Below are positions 35,513-45,580 of a stretch of DNA of 64,000 bases, one piece after another. This DNA comes from Psychrobacillus antarcticus. Its GTDB lineage: Bacteria > Bacillota > Bacilli > Bacillales_A > Planococcaceae. Both the position numbers and the translations under genes were made by a program. The first letter of the stretch is position 1. Every line of letters starts with the position of its first letter. The stretch lies in the NCBI RefSeq assembly GCF_029533155.1, contig NZ_JAIZDB010000002.1:124001-188000 (forward strand). Reading direction: 5' to 3'. The notes below the pieces were generated by a model. The model saw only the letters and a program-made list of their open reading frames with translations. It was not told the origin of the DNA and did no database searches.

Positions 35513-36634
35513 GTGAAAGTGGTAATAATCGATGACGAAAGGGCCATGCATTTAATTATGAAGCGAATGCTTGGAAAGATTCCTGATGTCGAAATAGTTG
35601 GATACTTCCAAGATACCTCAACAGCATTTTCTTTTTTGATGGACCAAGATGTAGATGTAATTTTTCTAGATATTAGTATGCCAAAAGAGAGTGGACTTGA
35701 ATTTGCAGAACGATTTAGAAAGAGTGGTAAACATACAAAGCTTATATTCGTAACATCTCACAAGGAGTATGCACTGTCTGCATTTGATGTCTATGCATTT
35801 GATTATATTATTAAGCCCGTTAATCAGGAGAGACTACAAAATACTATGCAAAGAGTACTATCTGAAAACATTCAGAAAAAATTAGTCGGTGAACAAGAAA
35901 ATGTGATTGTTAAATGCTTAGGTGGAATTGACATCGAAAGTAAGCAAAGCGGGACAGTCAAGTGGAAATCTAGTAAAAGTGCCGAGCTGTTTGGTTACTT
36001 ACTTCTAAATGAAAGGCGACGTGTAGCTAGATCGAGATTGACGGAAGATATATTTGGAGGAATGCCTCAGAAGAATGCAGAGACTTATTTAAATACGACA
36101 GTCTATCAGCTTCGTAAGTTATTAAAAGAGAATGGGTTGAAAGGAAGTTTATATTCAGACAAAACCCATTATGTACTAAAAATTGATAATGCTAATATTG
36201 ATTTTCTCCGATTTGAAGAGGGATATAAAAAAGTCTCTATTATAGATGAAACAAATATAGAATTTGCACTTGAGCTAGAACAGCTTTATAGGGGAGATTT
36301 ATTTGGTGAATTTGTTTTCCTATGGGCTTTAGGAGAAGTAGAACGATTTACTATCATGTACATTACATTGGTTCAAAGATTATGTAGGGCCCTATTAACT
36401 AAAAATGAAATAACTAATGCGATACGTTTATTGACGAAACTTCTTACAATTGATGAGTTAAATGAAAATTCAAGTATGTTGCTCATGAAAGCATTAGCAC
36501 TACAAAATAATTCAAAGGCAATAAATCAGCATTATAAAGAATTTACGGAAAGACTTCATCGTGAAATTGGAATTAGTCCATCACATACCCATACCAGTCT
36601 ATACAAACAACTTTTAACAGAAACTAACACCTAA
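35513..36634 (+). CDS. Response regulator with SARP-like (BTAD) output
   Basis: Two-component regulator of 373 residues. The receiver domain (1-~120) has IIDDE acids, phospho-acceptor Asp 53 (VIFLDISMP) and the conserved Lys in FDYIIKPVN. The C-terminal part has a winged-helix section (SAELFGYLLLNERRRVARS, TYLNTTVYQLRKLLKENG) followed by a TPR-like bacterial transcriptional activator domain (EFALELEQLYRGDLFGE to the end). This receiver plus SARP-like layout is less common than OmpR or NarL outputs. The GTG start follows AGAGGAG. Targets unknown; possibly autoregulates. Confidence 0.88.
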   Translation: MKVVIIDDERAMHLIMKRMLGKIPDVEIVGYFQDTSTAFSFLMDQDVDVIFLDISMPKESGLEFAERFRKSGKHTKLIFVTSHKEYALSAFDVYAFDYIIKPVNQERLQNTMQRVLSENIQKKLVGEQENVIVKCLGGIDIESKQSGTVKWKSSKSAELFGYLLLNERRRVARSRLTEDIFGGMPQKNAETYLNTTVYQLRKLLKENGLKGSLYSDKTHYVLKIDNANIDFLRFEEGYKKVSIIDETNIEFALELEQLYRGDLFGEFVFLWALGEVERFTIMYITLVQRLCRALLTKNEITNAIRLLTKLLTIDELNENSSMLLMKALALQNNSKAINQHYKEFTERLHREIGISPSHTHTSLYKQLLTETNT

Positions 36635-36803
36635 CTTTATAATAATAGCTTGAGCATTAGCAACCAAAGTAACTTCGGGTTTTTCACGTTTTCGTATCTC
36701 TTTTTAAGATTTGTCATTATCGCGTCATTGAAAGGAATTATAATTTAATAAATAGAAATTATAATTTAAGCTGATTTGACTATATTAGAAAAGAGGAGAG
36801 AGG

Positions 36804-37859
36804 ATGGAGAACCGGGAAAATTATGTGAAGAATACTCTAGGATCTAAAGTCATTCATGACATTTATAGTGAAAATGGTGTTCTGCTAGTGCCTTTTGAAA
36901 CATTAATAACCCAGGAGCATGTAAAAAAATTAATAAAGCATGACATTACTTTGCCTGGTTTTACAATGGAATCGATTAATGCAAAGAGAGATGTAAAGTA
37001 CCTCGAGTTTAAAAAGGATATAGATAACGCAGTTGTTCGTGCTGGCAGTTTGTTTGATGATATACGTGAAACAAAAAGAATTCCACTTTCTTATTTGAGA
37101 GATGATGTATTACCGGTTATCCATGAGGCAGTTCAAGCAAGGCAGGTTATTAATTTACTAGCATCAATTCAAGTAAAAGACGATTATACGTATAGGCATA
37201 ATATTGCTGTTGGTATGATATCGAATCTTATAGGAACTTGGATGAGTCTTGAACATCAGGACTTATTGCAGCTAACAACTGCAGCATTACTGCATGATGT
37301 TGGAAAAATGTTTATCCCAATACAAATATTAAATAAGCCAGGTAGATTGACCGATGAGGAATATGCAATTATAAAAAATCACACTCTATTAGGTTACGAA
37401 ATCATGAAAAAAACGATAGGTATTAATCATAGACAAGCATTAGTGGCGCTTCAACATCACGAGAGAATGAATGGAAGTGGTTATCCATTTGGTCTAACTA
37501 AAGATAAAATAGACTTGTTCAGTCGTATAGTTTCGGTTGCAGATATTTTCCATGCGATGACTTCGAAAAGAGTATACAGTAATCCATTACCGTTTAACGA
37601 GGTATTAGTTCAAATGGAGAAAGACGTATTCGGTGAGCTTGATCCTGCTATTACAAGATTATTCATAGAAAAATTAATGAACAGTTTAATAGGACATTCA
37701 GTAATGTTGACAGATGGTAGTGAAGGAACCATTCTTATGGTTCAATCTCATAATCCAACACGCCCATTGATTAAAGTAAATAATAAATTTGTCGATCTCA
37801 GCAAAGATCAATCAATTCATATAAAAAATATTAACTTTCCTGATGCAATAGCTGAGTAG
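36804..37859 (+). CDS. HD-GYP domain phosphohydrolase
   Basis: 351-residue protein whose central region is an HD-GYP domain: HNIAVGM, the metal pair in LLHDVGKM, HTLLGYE, HHERMNGSGYP and VADIFHAMTS. These enzymes usually degrade cyclic di-GMP, but the sequence alone does not establish the substrate. The N-terminal ~100 residues are an uncharacterised segment common to Bacilli homologs, and the C-terminal ~60 residues form a small beta region. RBS AGAGGAGAGAGG precedes the ATG. No membrane segment, so cytosolic. Confidence 0.88.
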   Translation: MENRENYVKNTLGSKVIHDIYSENGVLLVPFETLITQEHVKKLIKHDITLPGFTMESINAKRDVKYLEFKKDIDNAVVRAGSLFDDIRETKRIPLSYLRDDVLPVIHEAVQARQVINLLASIQVKDDYTYRHNIAVGMISNLIGTWMSLEHQDLLQLTTAALLHDVGKMFIPIQILNKPGRLTDEEYAIIKNHTLLGYEIMKKTIGINHRQALVALQHHERMNGSGYPFGLTKDKIDLFSRIVSVADIFHAMTSKRVYSNPLPFNEVLVQMEKDVFGELDPAITRLFIEKLMNSLIGHSVMLTDGSEGTILMVQSHNPTRPLIKVNNKFVDLSKDQSIHIKNINFPDAIAE

Positions 37860-37903
37860 TACTTTGTATCCGAGTGAAAGTTTTTTTTCCCCAGAAAGGC
37901 AGA

Positions 37904-37930
37904 TGTGATATTTTCATTGTCACATCTTCA
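37904..37930. repeat. Inverted repeat AGATGTGA...TCACATCT
   Basis: An 8-bp inverted repeat with an 11-nt centre lies in the 126-bp gap upstream of the HpaB-family gene. It has no T-tract on either side, so an operator is as likely as a terminator. The spacing is too wide for an Fnr/Crp site (6 nt). Confidence 0.4.
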
Positions 37931-37985
37931 CTTAATTTGTAATAATATAATGCTAAGAACAGCCTGAAGCATTAGGAGTGAGGAT

Positions 37986-39419
37986 ATGCCGGCTTTAACG
38001 GGGAAGCAATATATAGATCGAATTGACCAACTGAAAACGGACGTATGGATAGACGGTAAGCCTGTTAAGGGGAATATCTCGGAGCACCCTGCGTTTAAAG
38101 GAATTATTAAAAGTCAGGCAGCATTGTACGATCTTCAACATGATAAAGATCTAAAATATGCCCTCACTTATCATTCACCAACTACCAAAAATCTGGTAGG
38201 CATGTCTTATTTACAACCAAAGACAAAAGAGGATTTAGTGTTGAGACGTGAAATGATACAGCACTGGGCTAGATCAAATAATGGACTAATGGGAAGAAGT
38301 CCAGATTATATGAACACAGTCTTAATGGCTCTAGCTTCATCAGTACATTTATTGAAGGACCAAAAGAACTGTTTTCCCGATAACCTAATATCATTTTATG
38401 AATATGCAAGAGAAAATGATATTTGCATGACTCATACGTTTATAGAACCACAAGTAAATCGTACACAAATGTATGTAGAACGTTCGAATGAACCGATTGC
38501 TGCAAAAATAGTAGGTAGAAACGAGAATGGAATTATTGTAAAAGGTGCACGACTGCTTGCGACCCAGGGTGGAATAACGGATGAACTATTAGTTATCTCC
38601 ACAGGTGGAAAGGTAGAAGAGGGGAATGGATTCGCATTCGCCATACCTAGTAATACAAAAGGTGTAAGGTTTATATGTAGAGAATCATTTGTTGGCAGCG
38701 ATTCGACTTTTAACTATCCATTAAGCTCCAAGTATGAGGAAATGGATTGTCTTGTAGTATTTGATAATGTCTTTATACCCTGGGAGCGTGTGTTTTTTTA
38801 TGACAACGTCCCTGTTTCAAATATTTTTATGAAATCCAGTTCGTTTCTTCCCTTTACCGTTCATCAAGTAGTATCAAGGCAGATTGTGAAAACCGAATTT
38901 ATATTAGGTATTGCCCAATCAATAATCGACTCCATTAATATTGATGAATACCAGCATGTGCAAGAAAAAGCATCTGAAATAATCATCGCTCTGGAGACAT
39001 TGAAGGCATTGGTACTTAAATCAGAAGTAGAGGCCAAAATCGATAAAGGGGGATGGATGCAACCAGATCGCACAACATTACAAATCGCAATGAATGTATT
39101 TCCAAGCATTTATCCGAGGTTTACAGAGATCATCCAGCTATTAGGGGCCAGTGGATTAATGTCTATCCCAACAGAAAGTGCATTTCAATCACCAATAAGA
39201 AAAGAGTTAAATCACTATTTACAATCCAGTGAAGGTATCGGAGAGGACCGAGTCAAACTGTTCCGCTTAGCATGGGACTTAACGATGAGTGCATTTGGAA
39301 CTCGCCAAACATTATACGAACGTTTTTTCTTCGGTGATCCTATCAGACTTGCTAGTCAGCTATACTTTTCCTACGATACGGATGAATATGTGCAGCGTGT
39401 GAAAGATATATTGGAATAA
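37986..39419 (+). CDS. 4-hydroxyphenylacetate 3-hydroxylase (HpaB) family flavoprotein
   Basis: Reduced-flavin-dependent aromatic hydroxylase family, 477 residues. The N-terminus reads LTGKQYIDRID, typical of HpaB/YoaI. Later MTHTFIEPQVNRT and the acyl-CoA-dehydrogenase-like barrel LLATQGGITDELLVIS follow. The C-terminal helices hold YFSYDTDEYVQRVKDIL. No reductase partner (HpaC) is next to it. The true substrate may be any phenol; naming as HpaB is by family only. RBS is GGAGTGAGG. Confidence 0.85.
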   Translation: MPALTGKQYIDRIDQLKTDVWIDGKPVKGNISEHPAFKGIIKSQAALYDLQHDKDLKYALTYHSPTTKNLVGMSYLQPKTKEDLVLRREMIQHWARSNNGLMGRSPDYMNTVLMALASSVHLLKDQKNCFPDNLISFYEYARENDICMTHTFIEPQVNRTQMYVERSNEPIAAKIVGRNENGIIVKGARLLATQGGITDELLVISTGGKVEEGNGFAFAIPSNTKGVRFICRESFVGSDSTFNYPLSSKYEEMDCLVVFDNVFIPWERVFFYDNVPVSNIFMKSSSFLPFTVHQVVSRQIVKTEFILGIAQSIIDSINIDEYQHVQEKASEIIIALETLKALVLKSEVEAKIDKGGWMQPDRTTLQIAMNVFPSIYPRFTEIIQLLGASGLMSIPTESAFQSPIRKELNHYLQSSEGIGEDRVKLFRLAWDLTMSAFGTRQTLYERFFFGDPIRLASQLYFSYDTDEYVQRVKDILE

Positions 39420-39563
39420 GTCCACAGAACTTTGAATGTGGGCTTTTCACGTGTATCATTTGGCGATAACACCAGTTTTCAATGGTTTGAGAGGAAATGG
39501 TGAAAATTAAATTAAACTTATTTATACATCAAAATTGAGATGAAGTTTATGATACGAAAATAA

Positions 39564-39592
39564 TTGACACTATTTTCTATATTTGTTATAGT
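39564..39592 (+). promoter_or_regulatory. Strong sigma-A promoter for the T-box leader
   Basis: TTGACA (39564-39569), exactly 17 bp, TATAGT (39587-39592). Transcription would start near 39599, just at the left edge of the T-box leader. Confidence 0.85.
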
Positions 39593-39598
39593 ACTATT

Positions 39599-39866
39599 CA
39601 ATAAAAGCATATAAATTCGTTGAAGAGAAAGAGTAATGTATCTACTTGTTCCCCAGAGAGCTGACAAATTGCTGAAAGTCAGTGTGCAAGTGATAAATGA
39701 ATATCCTCTCTGAGAAGAATAGCTGAAGATTTTAGTAAGCTTATCCGGGTGTCTACCGTTAAAAAGAACACGTATGATTTGTACGTTGCTAAGTGCTATT
39801 GGATCGGTCAATAGAATTAGGGTGGTATCGCGGTTAACCCCGTCCCTTTACTCGGGACGGGGTTTT
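39599..39866 (+). promoter_or_regulatory. T-box riboswitch (isoleucine) upstream of ileS
   Basis: The leader has a long stem I and ATC (39703-39705) in the specifier position within GAATATCC, matching isoleucine. The T-box AGGGTGGTATCGCGG (39819-39833) differs from the consensus by one pyrimidine change (ACC to ATC). Its TGGT complements an ACCA tRNA end with discriminator A. A terminator AACCCCGTCCC / GGGACGGGGTT plus T6 follows (39836-39868). Uncharged tRNA-Ile should relieve termination. Confidence 0.93.
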
Positions 39867-39905
39867 TTGTATGCCTTTTATACAAAATGTATAGGAGGAA
39901 TAGCA

Positions 39906-42900
39906 ATGAGTATGCATGAAGTAAAAGAAAGTAAAGTACAAAGAGAACAAAGAATTCGTCGGTATTGGGAAGACAATAAAATCTTTGAAAAGTCTGTACA
40001 AAATCGGGAAGAGGATAAATCATTTGTATTTTATGAAGGTCCACCAACTGCAAATGGACTTCCACATGTTGGGCACGCATTGGGAAGAACGATTAAAGAT
40101 GTTGTAGCCCGCTATAAAACGATGCAGGGATACCAAGTAGAGCGAAAAGCAGGATGGGATACACATGGTTTACCTGTTGAACTTGGGGTGGAAAAACAGC
40201 TAGGAATATCTGGTAAGCAAGATATCGAAAAATATGGTATTGAGGATTTCATTAAGAAATGTAAGGAAAGTGTATTCACATACGAAAAGATTTGGCGTTC
40301 TTTTACCGAGGAACTAGGTTATTGGGTAAATATGGATAACCCTTATTTAACACTAAGTAACGAGTATATTGAAAGTGTCTGGAATATTTTAAGTAAAGTA
40401 CATCAGGATAAATTGCTTTACAAGGGACATCGTGTGTCACCCTATTGTCCCAGCTGCCAAACATCTTTGAGTTCTCACGAAGTGGCACAAGGCTATAAAG
40501 ATGTGAAGGATCTCTCCGCTACAGTTAAGTTTAAACTTGCTAATGTTAATGAATTTTTCCTCGGCTGGACTACGACACCTTGGACGTTACCGGCGAACGT
40601 AGCGTTAGCTATGAATCCAACTATATTTTATGTTCGCGCCAAGGTAGAAGATGAAATTTTTATTTTAGCAAAATCATTAGTTCCTACTGTATTAGGAGAA
40701 AAAGCTATCATCTTAAGTGAACATAGGGGAGACGAATTTGATGGTGTTCCTTACCTTCCCCCATTCCATTATGTTGACGTACCAAAAGGGCATATTGTCG
40801 TGTTAGCGGATTATGTAACAGAAACGAGTGGTACAGGAATTGTTCATATTGCTCCAGCTTATGGAGAGGATGATTATCGAACAGTACAACAAAATGGACT
40901 ATCCTTTGTAAATGTAGTGGATCAGAGAGGTTGTTATACAGAGGTTGTCACGGATTTAGCAGGTAAATTTGTGAAAGACTGTGACGTTGAAATCATTAAG
41001 CTTTTATCGAATACAGGCTTATTATTTCATAAAGAGAAATATGAACATAGCTATCCTCATTGTTGGCGTTGTGATTCTCCACTTCTTTATTATGCAACAG
41101 ACAGTTGGTTCATCAAGATGTCAGCGTTAAAGGAGCAGCTAGTTGAAAATAATGAAACGGTGAAGTGGTATCCTGATCACATTAAAAATGGGCGTTTCGG
41201 TAATTTCTTAGAAAATGTAGTGGATTGGAATATAAGCCGTAATCGTTACTGGGGAACCCCTTTAAACGTGTGGATTTGCTCAACTTGTGGGCATGAAGAA
41301 GCACCGGCAAGTGTTGCATCTTTAGCTAAACTTGCATCCCAGCCATTACCGGGAAATTTAGATTTGCATAAGCCTTATATAGATGCCATTAGCTGTACTT
41401 GTCCAAACTGTAGTGGCGAGATGCTACGTACATCTGAAGTAATCGATGTCTGGTTTGATAGTGGGTCAATGCCTTTTGCACAGCACCATTATCCATTTAG
41501 TGATACTAACCATTTTAAAGAACAGTTCCCTGCGGATGTGGTGATAGAGGGAATTGACCAAACTCGAGGTTTCTTCTATAGTCTACTAGCGGTTTCAACA
41601 CTTTTTAAAGGAAAAACACCTTATAAAAATGTTTTATCACTGGGTCATGTATTGGATGAACATGGTCAAAAAATGTCTAAAAGTAAAGGTAATGCATTAG
41701 ATCCACTTGATCTAATGCATGAGTATGGTGCCGATGCATTGCGTTGGTCATTATTGGTTGATAGTTCTCCGTGGAATCCAAAACGTTTTTCAACAAAAAT
41801 TGTACAAGAAGCAAGTTCAAAGCTACTTGATACGCTTGATAATTTATATAAATTTTATTCAATATATGCAAATATTGATCAATTTTCATTTGATGCAACC
41901 ATACCTGGTAAACAAACAAAAATGGATCATTGGATTCTTTCGCGGTTGAATAGTACGATTCAAAATGTATCCGTATTTATGGATGATTATCAGTTTACAC
42001 AAGCTACTCGTGAAATCGCTGGGTTAGTAGAGGAAGTAAGTAATTGGTATGTTCGGAGGTCGAGACAGCGGTTTTGGGCGACGGGTTTTTCTGAGGATAA
42101 GCGTGCAGCTTTTAACACGTTATACCACGTATTAAGTAATGTTAGTAAATTAGTTGCGCCGTTCACACCATTCATCGCAGAGGATATTCATTTAAATTTA
42201 CACAATAATAGCGTTCATCTTCAGGACTACCCAAAACCTGAAAGTGGTTTAATCGATGGAAAATTAGAGAATGATATGAATGCTGTATTGAAAATTGTTG
42301 AATTAGGTCGCAATATCCGTAATTCATATAACTTGAAAGTGAAACAGCCACTAGCCGAAATGGTTATTTGTTCAGATGTATCCAGTGAAAGCTTAAAGGA
42401 TTATAGCTCCATTATTCAAGACGAATTAAACATTAAAATGTTAACTTGGGTAACAGATTTGGAAGAATTAGAAGAAATTTCGTTTAAGTTAAATTTCAAA
42501 GTAGCTGGTGCAGTATTTGGTAAAACGGTGAATAATGTTAAACAGTATGTGGAGAACTTGACAGGGACAGAAAAACAATTACTGTTATCGGAAGGCAGTA
42601 TACCAGTAGTTAATTCAAATGAATCCTTTGAATTATTAAAAGAGCATGTAATTACAGAAACCCATGTAAAAGAAGGCTATGCTTTTGTAGAAGATGCTTT
42701 CTATAAGGTACTTATAAATACGAAGTTAACCTCTGAGTTAATAGAAGAAGGGATGATTCGTGATTTTATCCGCATCATTCAGGACGCACGTAAAAAGTAT
42801 AACTATCCAATTGAAAAATACATTAATCTGTCAATAAGTTGTAACATAGATTCTAAATCATTAATTCAGAGTTTTGATACCTTAATAAGAACAAATATCT

Positions 42901-43001
42901 TAGTTCACCAAATCCAATTTGTTTCAGTGCTTGTATCTGATTCAAAAATAACTGTAATGTTGAATAAACAAGAATTAACACTCAGCATGCAGTTAGAATA
43001 A
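39906..43001 (+). CDS. ileS2: Isoleucyl-tRNA synthetase, type 2 (IleS2-like)
   Basis: Class I synthetase of 1031 residues, longer than the ~920-residue housekeeping IleS1 of Bacilli. The N-terminus ([20 protein letters not shown]) is typical of the eukaryote-like IleS2 branch, known for reduced sensitivity to mupirocin. The HIGH motif is HVGH (54-57) and KMSKS is at 589-593. An editing domain ([16 protein letters not shown]) is present. The ATG at 39906 follows GGAGGAATAG. Controlled by the T-box. It lacks the divIVA/lspA neighbours of ileS1, so a second copy elsewhere is likely. HXGH is canonical, not the swapped motif reported for hyper-resistant IleS2. Confidence 0.88.
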   Translation: MSMHEVKESKVQREQRIRRYWEDNKIFEKSVQNREEDKSFVFYEGPPTANGLPHVGHALGRTIKDVVARYKTMQGYQVERKAGWDTHGLPVELGVEKQLGISGKQDIEKYGIEDFIKKCKESVFTYEKIWRSFTEELGYWVNMDNPYLTLSNEYIESVWNILSKVHQDKLLYKGHRVSPYCPSCQTSLSSHEVAQGYKDVKDLSATVKFKLANVNEFFLGWTTTPWTLPANVALAMNPTIFYVRAKVEDEIFILAKSLVPTVLGEKAIILSEHRGDEFDGVPYLPPFHYVDVPKGHIVVLADYVTETSGTGIVHIAPAYGEDDYRTVQQNGLSFVNVVDQRGCYTEVVTDLAGKFVKDCDVEIIKLLSNTGLLFHKEKYEHSYPHCWRCDSPLLYYATDSWFIKMSALKEQLVENNETVKWYPDHIKNGRFGNFLENVVDWNISRNRYWGTPLNVWICSTCGHEEAPASVASLAKLASQPLPGNLDLHKPYIDAISCTCPNCSGEMLRTSEVIDVWFDSGSMPFAQHHYPFSDTNHFKEQFPADVVIEGIDQTRGFFYSLLAVSTLFKGKTPYKNVLSLGHVLDEHGQKMSKSKGNALDPLDLMHEYGADALRWSLLVDSSPWNPKRFSTKIVQEASSKLLDTLDNLYKFYSIYANIDQFSFDATIPGKQTKMDHWILSRLNSTIQNVSVFMDDYQFTQATREIAGLVEEVSNWYVRRSRQRFWATGFSEDKRAAFNTLYHVLSNVSKLVAPFTPFIAEDIHLNLHNNSVHLQDYPKPESGLIDGKLENDMNAVLKIVELGRNIRNSYNLKVKQPLAEMVICSDVSSESLKDYSSIIQDELNIKMLTWVTDLEELEEISFKLNFKVAGAVFGKTVNNVKQYVENLTGTEKQLLLSEGSIPVVNSNESFELLKEHVITETHVKEGYAFVEDAFYKVLINTKLTSELIEEGMIRDFIRIIQDARKKYNYPIEKYINLSISCNIDSKSLIQSFDTLIRTNILVHQIQFVSVLVSDSKITVMLNKQELTLSMQLE

Positions 43002-43005
43002 TCGC

Positions 43006-43048
43006 TAAAAAGCGTTCAATAATTTAATATTGTTGAACGCTTTTTTTA
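43006..43048. terminator. ileS2 terminator
   Basis: AAAAAGCGTTCAA pairs with TTGAACGCTTTTT around an AT-rich loop, ending in T7. A-rich on the left, so it could also serve the opposing anti-sigma gene. Confidence 0.88.
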
Positions 43049-43121
43049 TTTGGAGAATATTATAAAGTTGTGAATTATTTTGGTTTATCTTTCATTCCCT
43101 AAGGGCTACTGCTACTTAAGA

Positions 43122-43937
43122 TTAAAAATCATCTGCATTCAGTAAGATAAATTCTTTCACAAACGCTACAACTTCATCTATTGGTTGGTCTACATCATAG
43201 CCTATATGATAGATATTCCCTTTGTAGTATGTGTACAATTCATTTGCAGAAGTTACATTTACAGAAATGAGATTACTCATTTCATCATAATTATAATAAC
43301 GATAGGCAAGTGCATTGGGAGATGTACGAATTTGATGCATAAGATAGATCGATTCAGTTAATGATTCCATTTGAACAGGATTGCCTACCCCATCTTCTTT
43401 TAATTGGGTGAAGTCATTGCCTATAAATGGATTCATATCAGTATTACTCACAGAAATTATTATAAATTCAGTAATGGCTTTGTATTCATCACGTTTATCA
43501 AACATGAACTGCGTTTCGAATCCTTTGTCACTTTCTACAATTATTACCGTTGAATCATATTGTTCAAATGGCATAGGTGTTTCTGGAAGCTTGATCGGAA
43601 ATGAGGAAGCATATTCCTTTAAATCTACCGGTCGATAATACGTCAATTCACGATTAGCTTGATCATCGTAATGCCCAAACATTTCACTACTTGTAGCACC
43701 ACCCAAACCCTCTATTTCAACCAAACTTTCCGGTAGGGAGGAATTAGTAAGAGGTAATGAGGGATTCACTACATTTAGTACAAATAAAATCATAGCAATG
43801 GAGACAACCGTAATAGTTAATCCATATAAAAGACGGGGCGATTTCTTTGGCTGAAGCAAGTTTGTTCGTACATATTGTTTCACAGATTGCGTCTCATTAG
43901 TTAGATCCTGAAGCTCCTTTAATCGAAAGTTACCCAT
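43122..43937 (-). CDS. Putative anti-sigma factor, single-pass membrane protein
   Basis: 271-residue protein with a short cytosolic N-terminus (~45 residues), one membrane helix (LTITVVSIAMILFVLNVV) and a long extracytoplasmic domain with no recognised catalytic motif. It overlaps the ECF sigma gene by 8 bp on the same strand, which is the standard layout for a sigma factor and its membrane anti-sigma. The N-terminus lacks a clear zinc motif (HxxxCxxC). The domain's end (VDQPIDEVVAFVKEFILLN) resembles DUF4367-like regions, uncertain. Confidence 0.75.
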   Translation of the reverse strand: MGNFRLKELQDLTNETQSVKQYVRTNLLQPKKSPRLLYGLTITVVSIAMILFVLNVVNPSLPLTNSSLPESLVEIEGLGGATSSEMFGHYDDQANRELTYYRPVDLKEYASSFPIKLPETPMPFEQYDSTVIIVESDKGFETQFMFDKRDEYKAITEFIIISVSNTDMNPFIGNDFTQLKEDGVGNPVQMESLTESIYLMHQIRTSPNALAYRYYNYDEMSNLISVNVTSANELYTYYKGNIYHIGYDVDQPIDEVVAFVKEFILLNADDF

Positions 43938-44442
43938 TCAATAGCGCCTCCCAATCTGCCATTTTTAATTGTTCCCTCAAGCGTTCTCTTCCTTTATTTA
44001 GTCGGGATTTAATTGTACTTTCAGGTACTTTTAACAAAGAGGAAATTTCTTTTGATGTATATCCTTCAAAATAATAATAAGTAATGGCTTCCCGTTGTTT
44101 AAGTGGTAAAGAGAAAATAGCTTCACTAATTGCATCTTTTTCTTCTTTTAGTATGAGGTGATTCGGGTCATGACCAGATTGCGAGAACATTTTTTCAACT
44201 ATTTTCATTTTCCGATAATGCCAGCTTTTTAAGTGATCTTTGGATTGATTAATAACCATCCTCAACAAGTAGGGCTTCATTTCTTCATCGATTAATACAA
44301 CTTGTTTATGATAAAACTTGATAAACACTTCCTGTACAATATCTTGTGCTGTATGTATATTGTGCGTGTAATAAAAACTTACTCGAAGCAATTCTTTTGT
44401 ATATAGCTGCATGAGCCGCTCTAATTTATCTTCATCTATCAA
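43930..44442 (-). CDS. ECF-family RNA polymerase sigma factor
   Basis: 170-residue sigma-70 family protein with region 2 (AQDIVQEVFIKFY) and region 4 (LPLKQREAITYYYFEGYTSK, then STIKSRLNKGRERL). The start chosen is TTG at 44442, 5 nt after a run of seven Gs; the longer frame from 44481 begins before that ribosome site. It probably drives its own operon. Partner of the anti-sigma encoded in overlap. Signal and regulon unknown. An extended 300-bp AT-rich intergenic stretch lies upstream and holds its presumed promoter. Confidence 0.88.
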   Translation of the reverse strand: MIDEDKLERLMQLYTKELLRVSFYYTHNIHTAQDIVQEVFIKFYHKQVVLIDEEMKPYLLRMVINQSKDHLKSWHYRKMKIVEKMFSQSGHDPNHLILKEEKDAISEAIFSLPLKQREAITYYYFEGYTSKEISSLLKVPESTIKSRLNKGRERLREQLKMADWEALLNG

Positions 44443-44744
44443 GAAATCCCCCCCTATTAGGAAAACGATTCTAATGTTCAAAAAGACGATTAAATAAAAA
44501 AAAAACTTATTTTCTTATATAACCTGATGCAACACAATTTTTGATACTTTACTCTCATTTTACATTATTTGAAATCTTTTTTTATAAGTATAAGAAAAAA
44601 GAATATCAGTACGATTTAAATCATAATTGTTAAAGGTTTTATTGCATTCGCAATCGAACTAGAAGTATATAGATTTTTTTCAAAGGGCTGCTAACAACTT
44701 AGCCGTATAAATTATAAATAAGCTATTAGAAATGGGAGGACTAC

Positions 44745-44807
44745 ATGTCATACGAAACAAAAGGATCTAAAAATCCAGATTTAATAGTTTCCTGTCCAAC
44801 AATCTAA
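44745..44807 (+). other. Truncated 5' end of a lost gene (20 codons)
   Basis: A good ribosome site (GGGAGGACTAC) precedes ATG at 44745, and the frame reads MSYETKGSKNPDLIVSCPTI then stop. The last codons overlap the antisense of the acetyltransferase remnant, so the original gene seems to have been cut near 44780 and joined to it. The original product cannot be named. The 44443-44744 stretch has no gene that I can support. Confidence 0.4.
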
Positions 44808-45140
44808 ATGGATCGTCTTATTTCCTTCAAAAGAATATGCAAAATCCATGATTATTGAACTATAATTATTACCTTGGTATTCTGGTAGAATGGCAATTCG
44901 AGACAAGTAATAACTTTTAGAATCAATTGTTAATTCACTTAAACAATCTATGACGTTTAAACAAAAAGTCCCAACTATTTCTTCATCTAACAATAATACA
45001 TACGCATAATTTCTATTTATTTCGTTTACAACTTTATTTACATCCCAAGGATAATCCCATTGGTAAATCCCCTTTTTTTGCAACCCAAGCGTGGGTTTAT
45101 TTAATACTTCCAACACTTGTTGTTGATCGTTGAACGATAA
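44781..45140 (-). pseudogene. GNAT acetyltransferase remnant, truncated at both ends
   Basis: The minus-strand frame reads LSFNDQQQVLEVLNKPTLGL, then QWDYPWD, VGTFCLN, LSRIAILPEYQGN and ends HLDCWTGNY-stop. It has the core of a GNAT acetyltransferase, including the acetyl-CoA loop, but starts after a TAA at 45141 with no ATG and stops where family members continue with the C-terminal strand and helix. A GTG at 45116 could open a shorter frame, but a 111-residue piece would lack essential parts. Judged non-functional. Confidence 0.7.
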
Positions 45141-45176
45141 TTAGTATGCAATTTCATTGATTCAATGAGGACTAAT

Positions 45177-45580
45177 GTGTTCATAAGAAAAATAATAGCT
45201 TCTATTTGCACAATCATTATATCTTTACTTTTCATAGGTTTGATTTTTATGTTTTTAGAAGGACAGTACCATACGGGAGGTACCTGCGTTAATAGCTTAT
45301 GCTAGTCTGTAAACGATACCAGATACTATTTATTTGGTGTTTCAGCATCAATTATCTCAGATAAAATGAATAAAAGTTTTATGCGTAAAAAAAGAGTAAT
45401 CTCTTCGTTAATTACCCATATACTTCTAGGGACCAGTTTTGTGGTATTATTTATGCTGATTTTGATTCGAGGTTTATTTTTTTAGATTTCAATGATGGGG
45501 ACTCTTATTTCTTAGGTGCATCCACACTTATCTCATTGGTTAGTTCGGGAATGAACGAGATTTTGAAAATATATTTTTAG
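45177..45580 (+). pseudogene. Frameshifted small membrane-protein gene
   Basis: Three frames must be joined to read one protein: frame 1 gives FIRKIIASICTIIISLLF then EGQYHTGG and stops at TAG; a shifted frame continues VPALIAYASL; another gives YYLFGVSASIISDKM to LILIRGLFF-stop; and a final shift after a T-run gives LDFNDGDSYFLGASTLISLV to KIYF-stop. Hydrophobic segments suggest a three- to four-helix membrane protein. Several independent breaks indicate an old pseudogene. Family not recognised. Confidence 0.65.

Noticed and set aside
37904-37930. Fnr/Crp-type site AGATGTGA...TCACATCT
   Set aside because: The half-site spacing is 11 nt instead of 6, so it does not fit Fnr or Crp; kept only as an inverted repeat.
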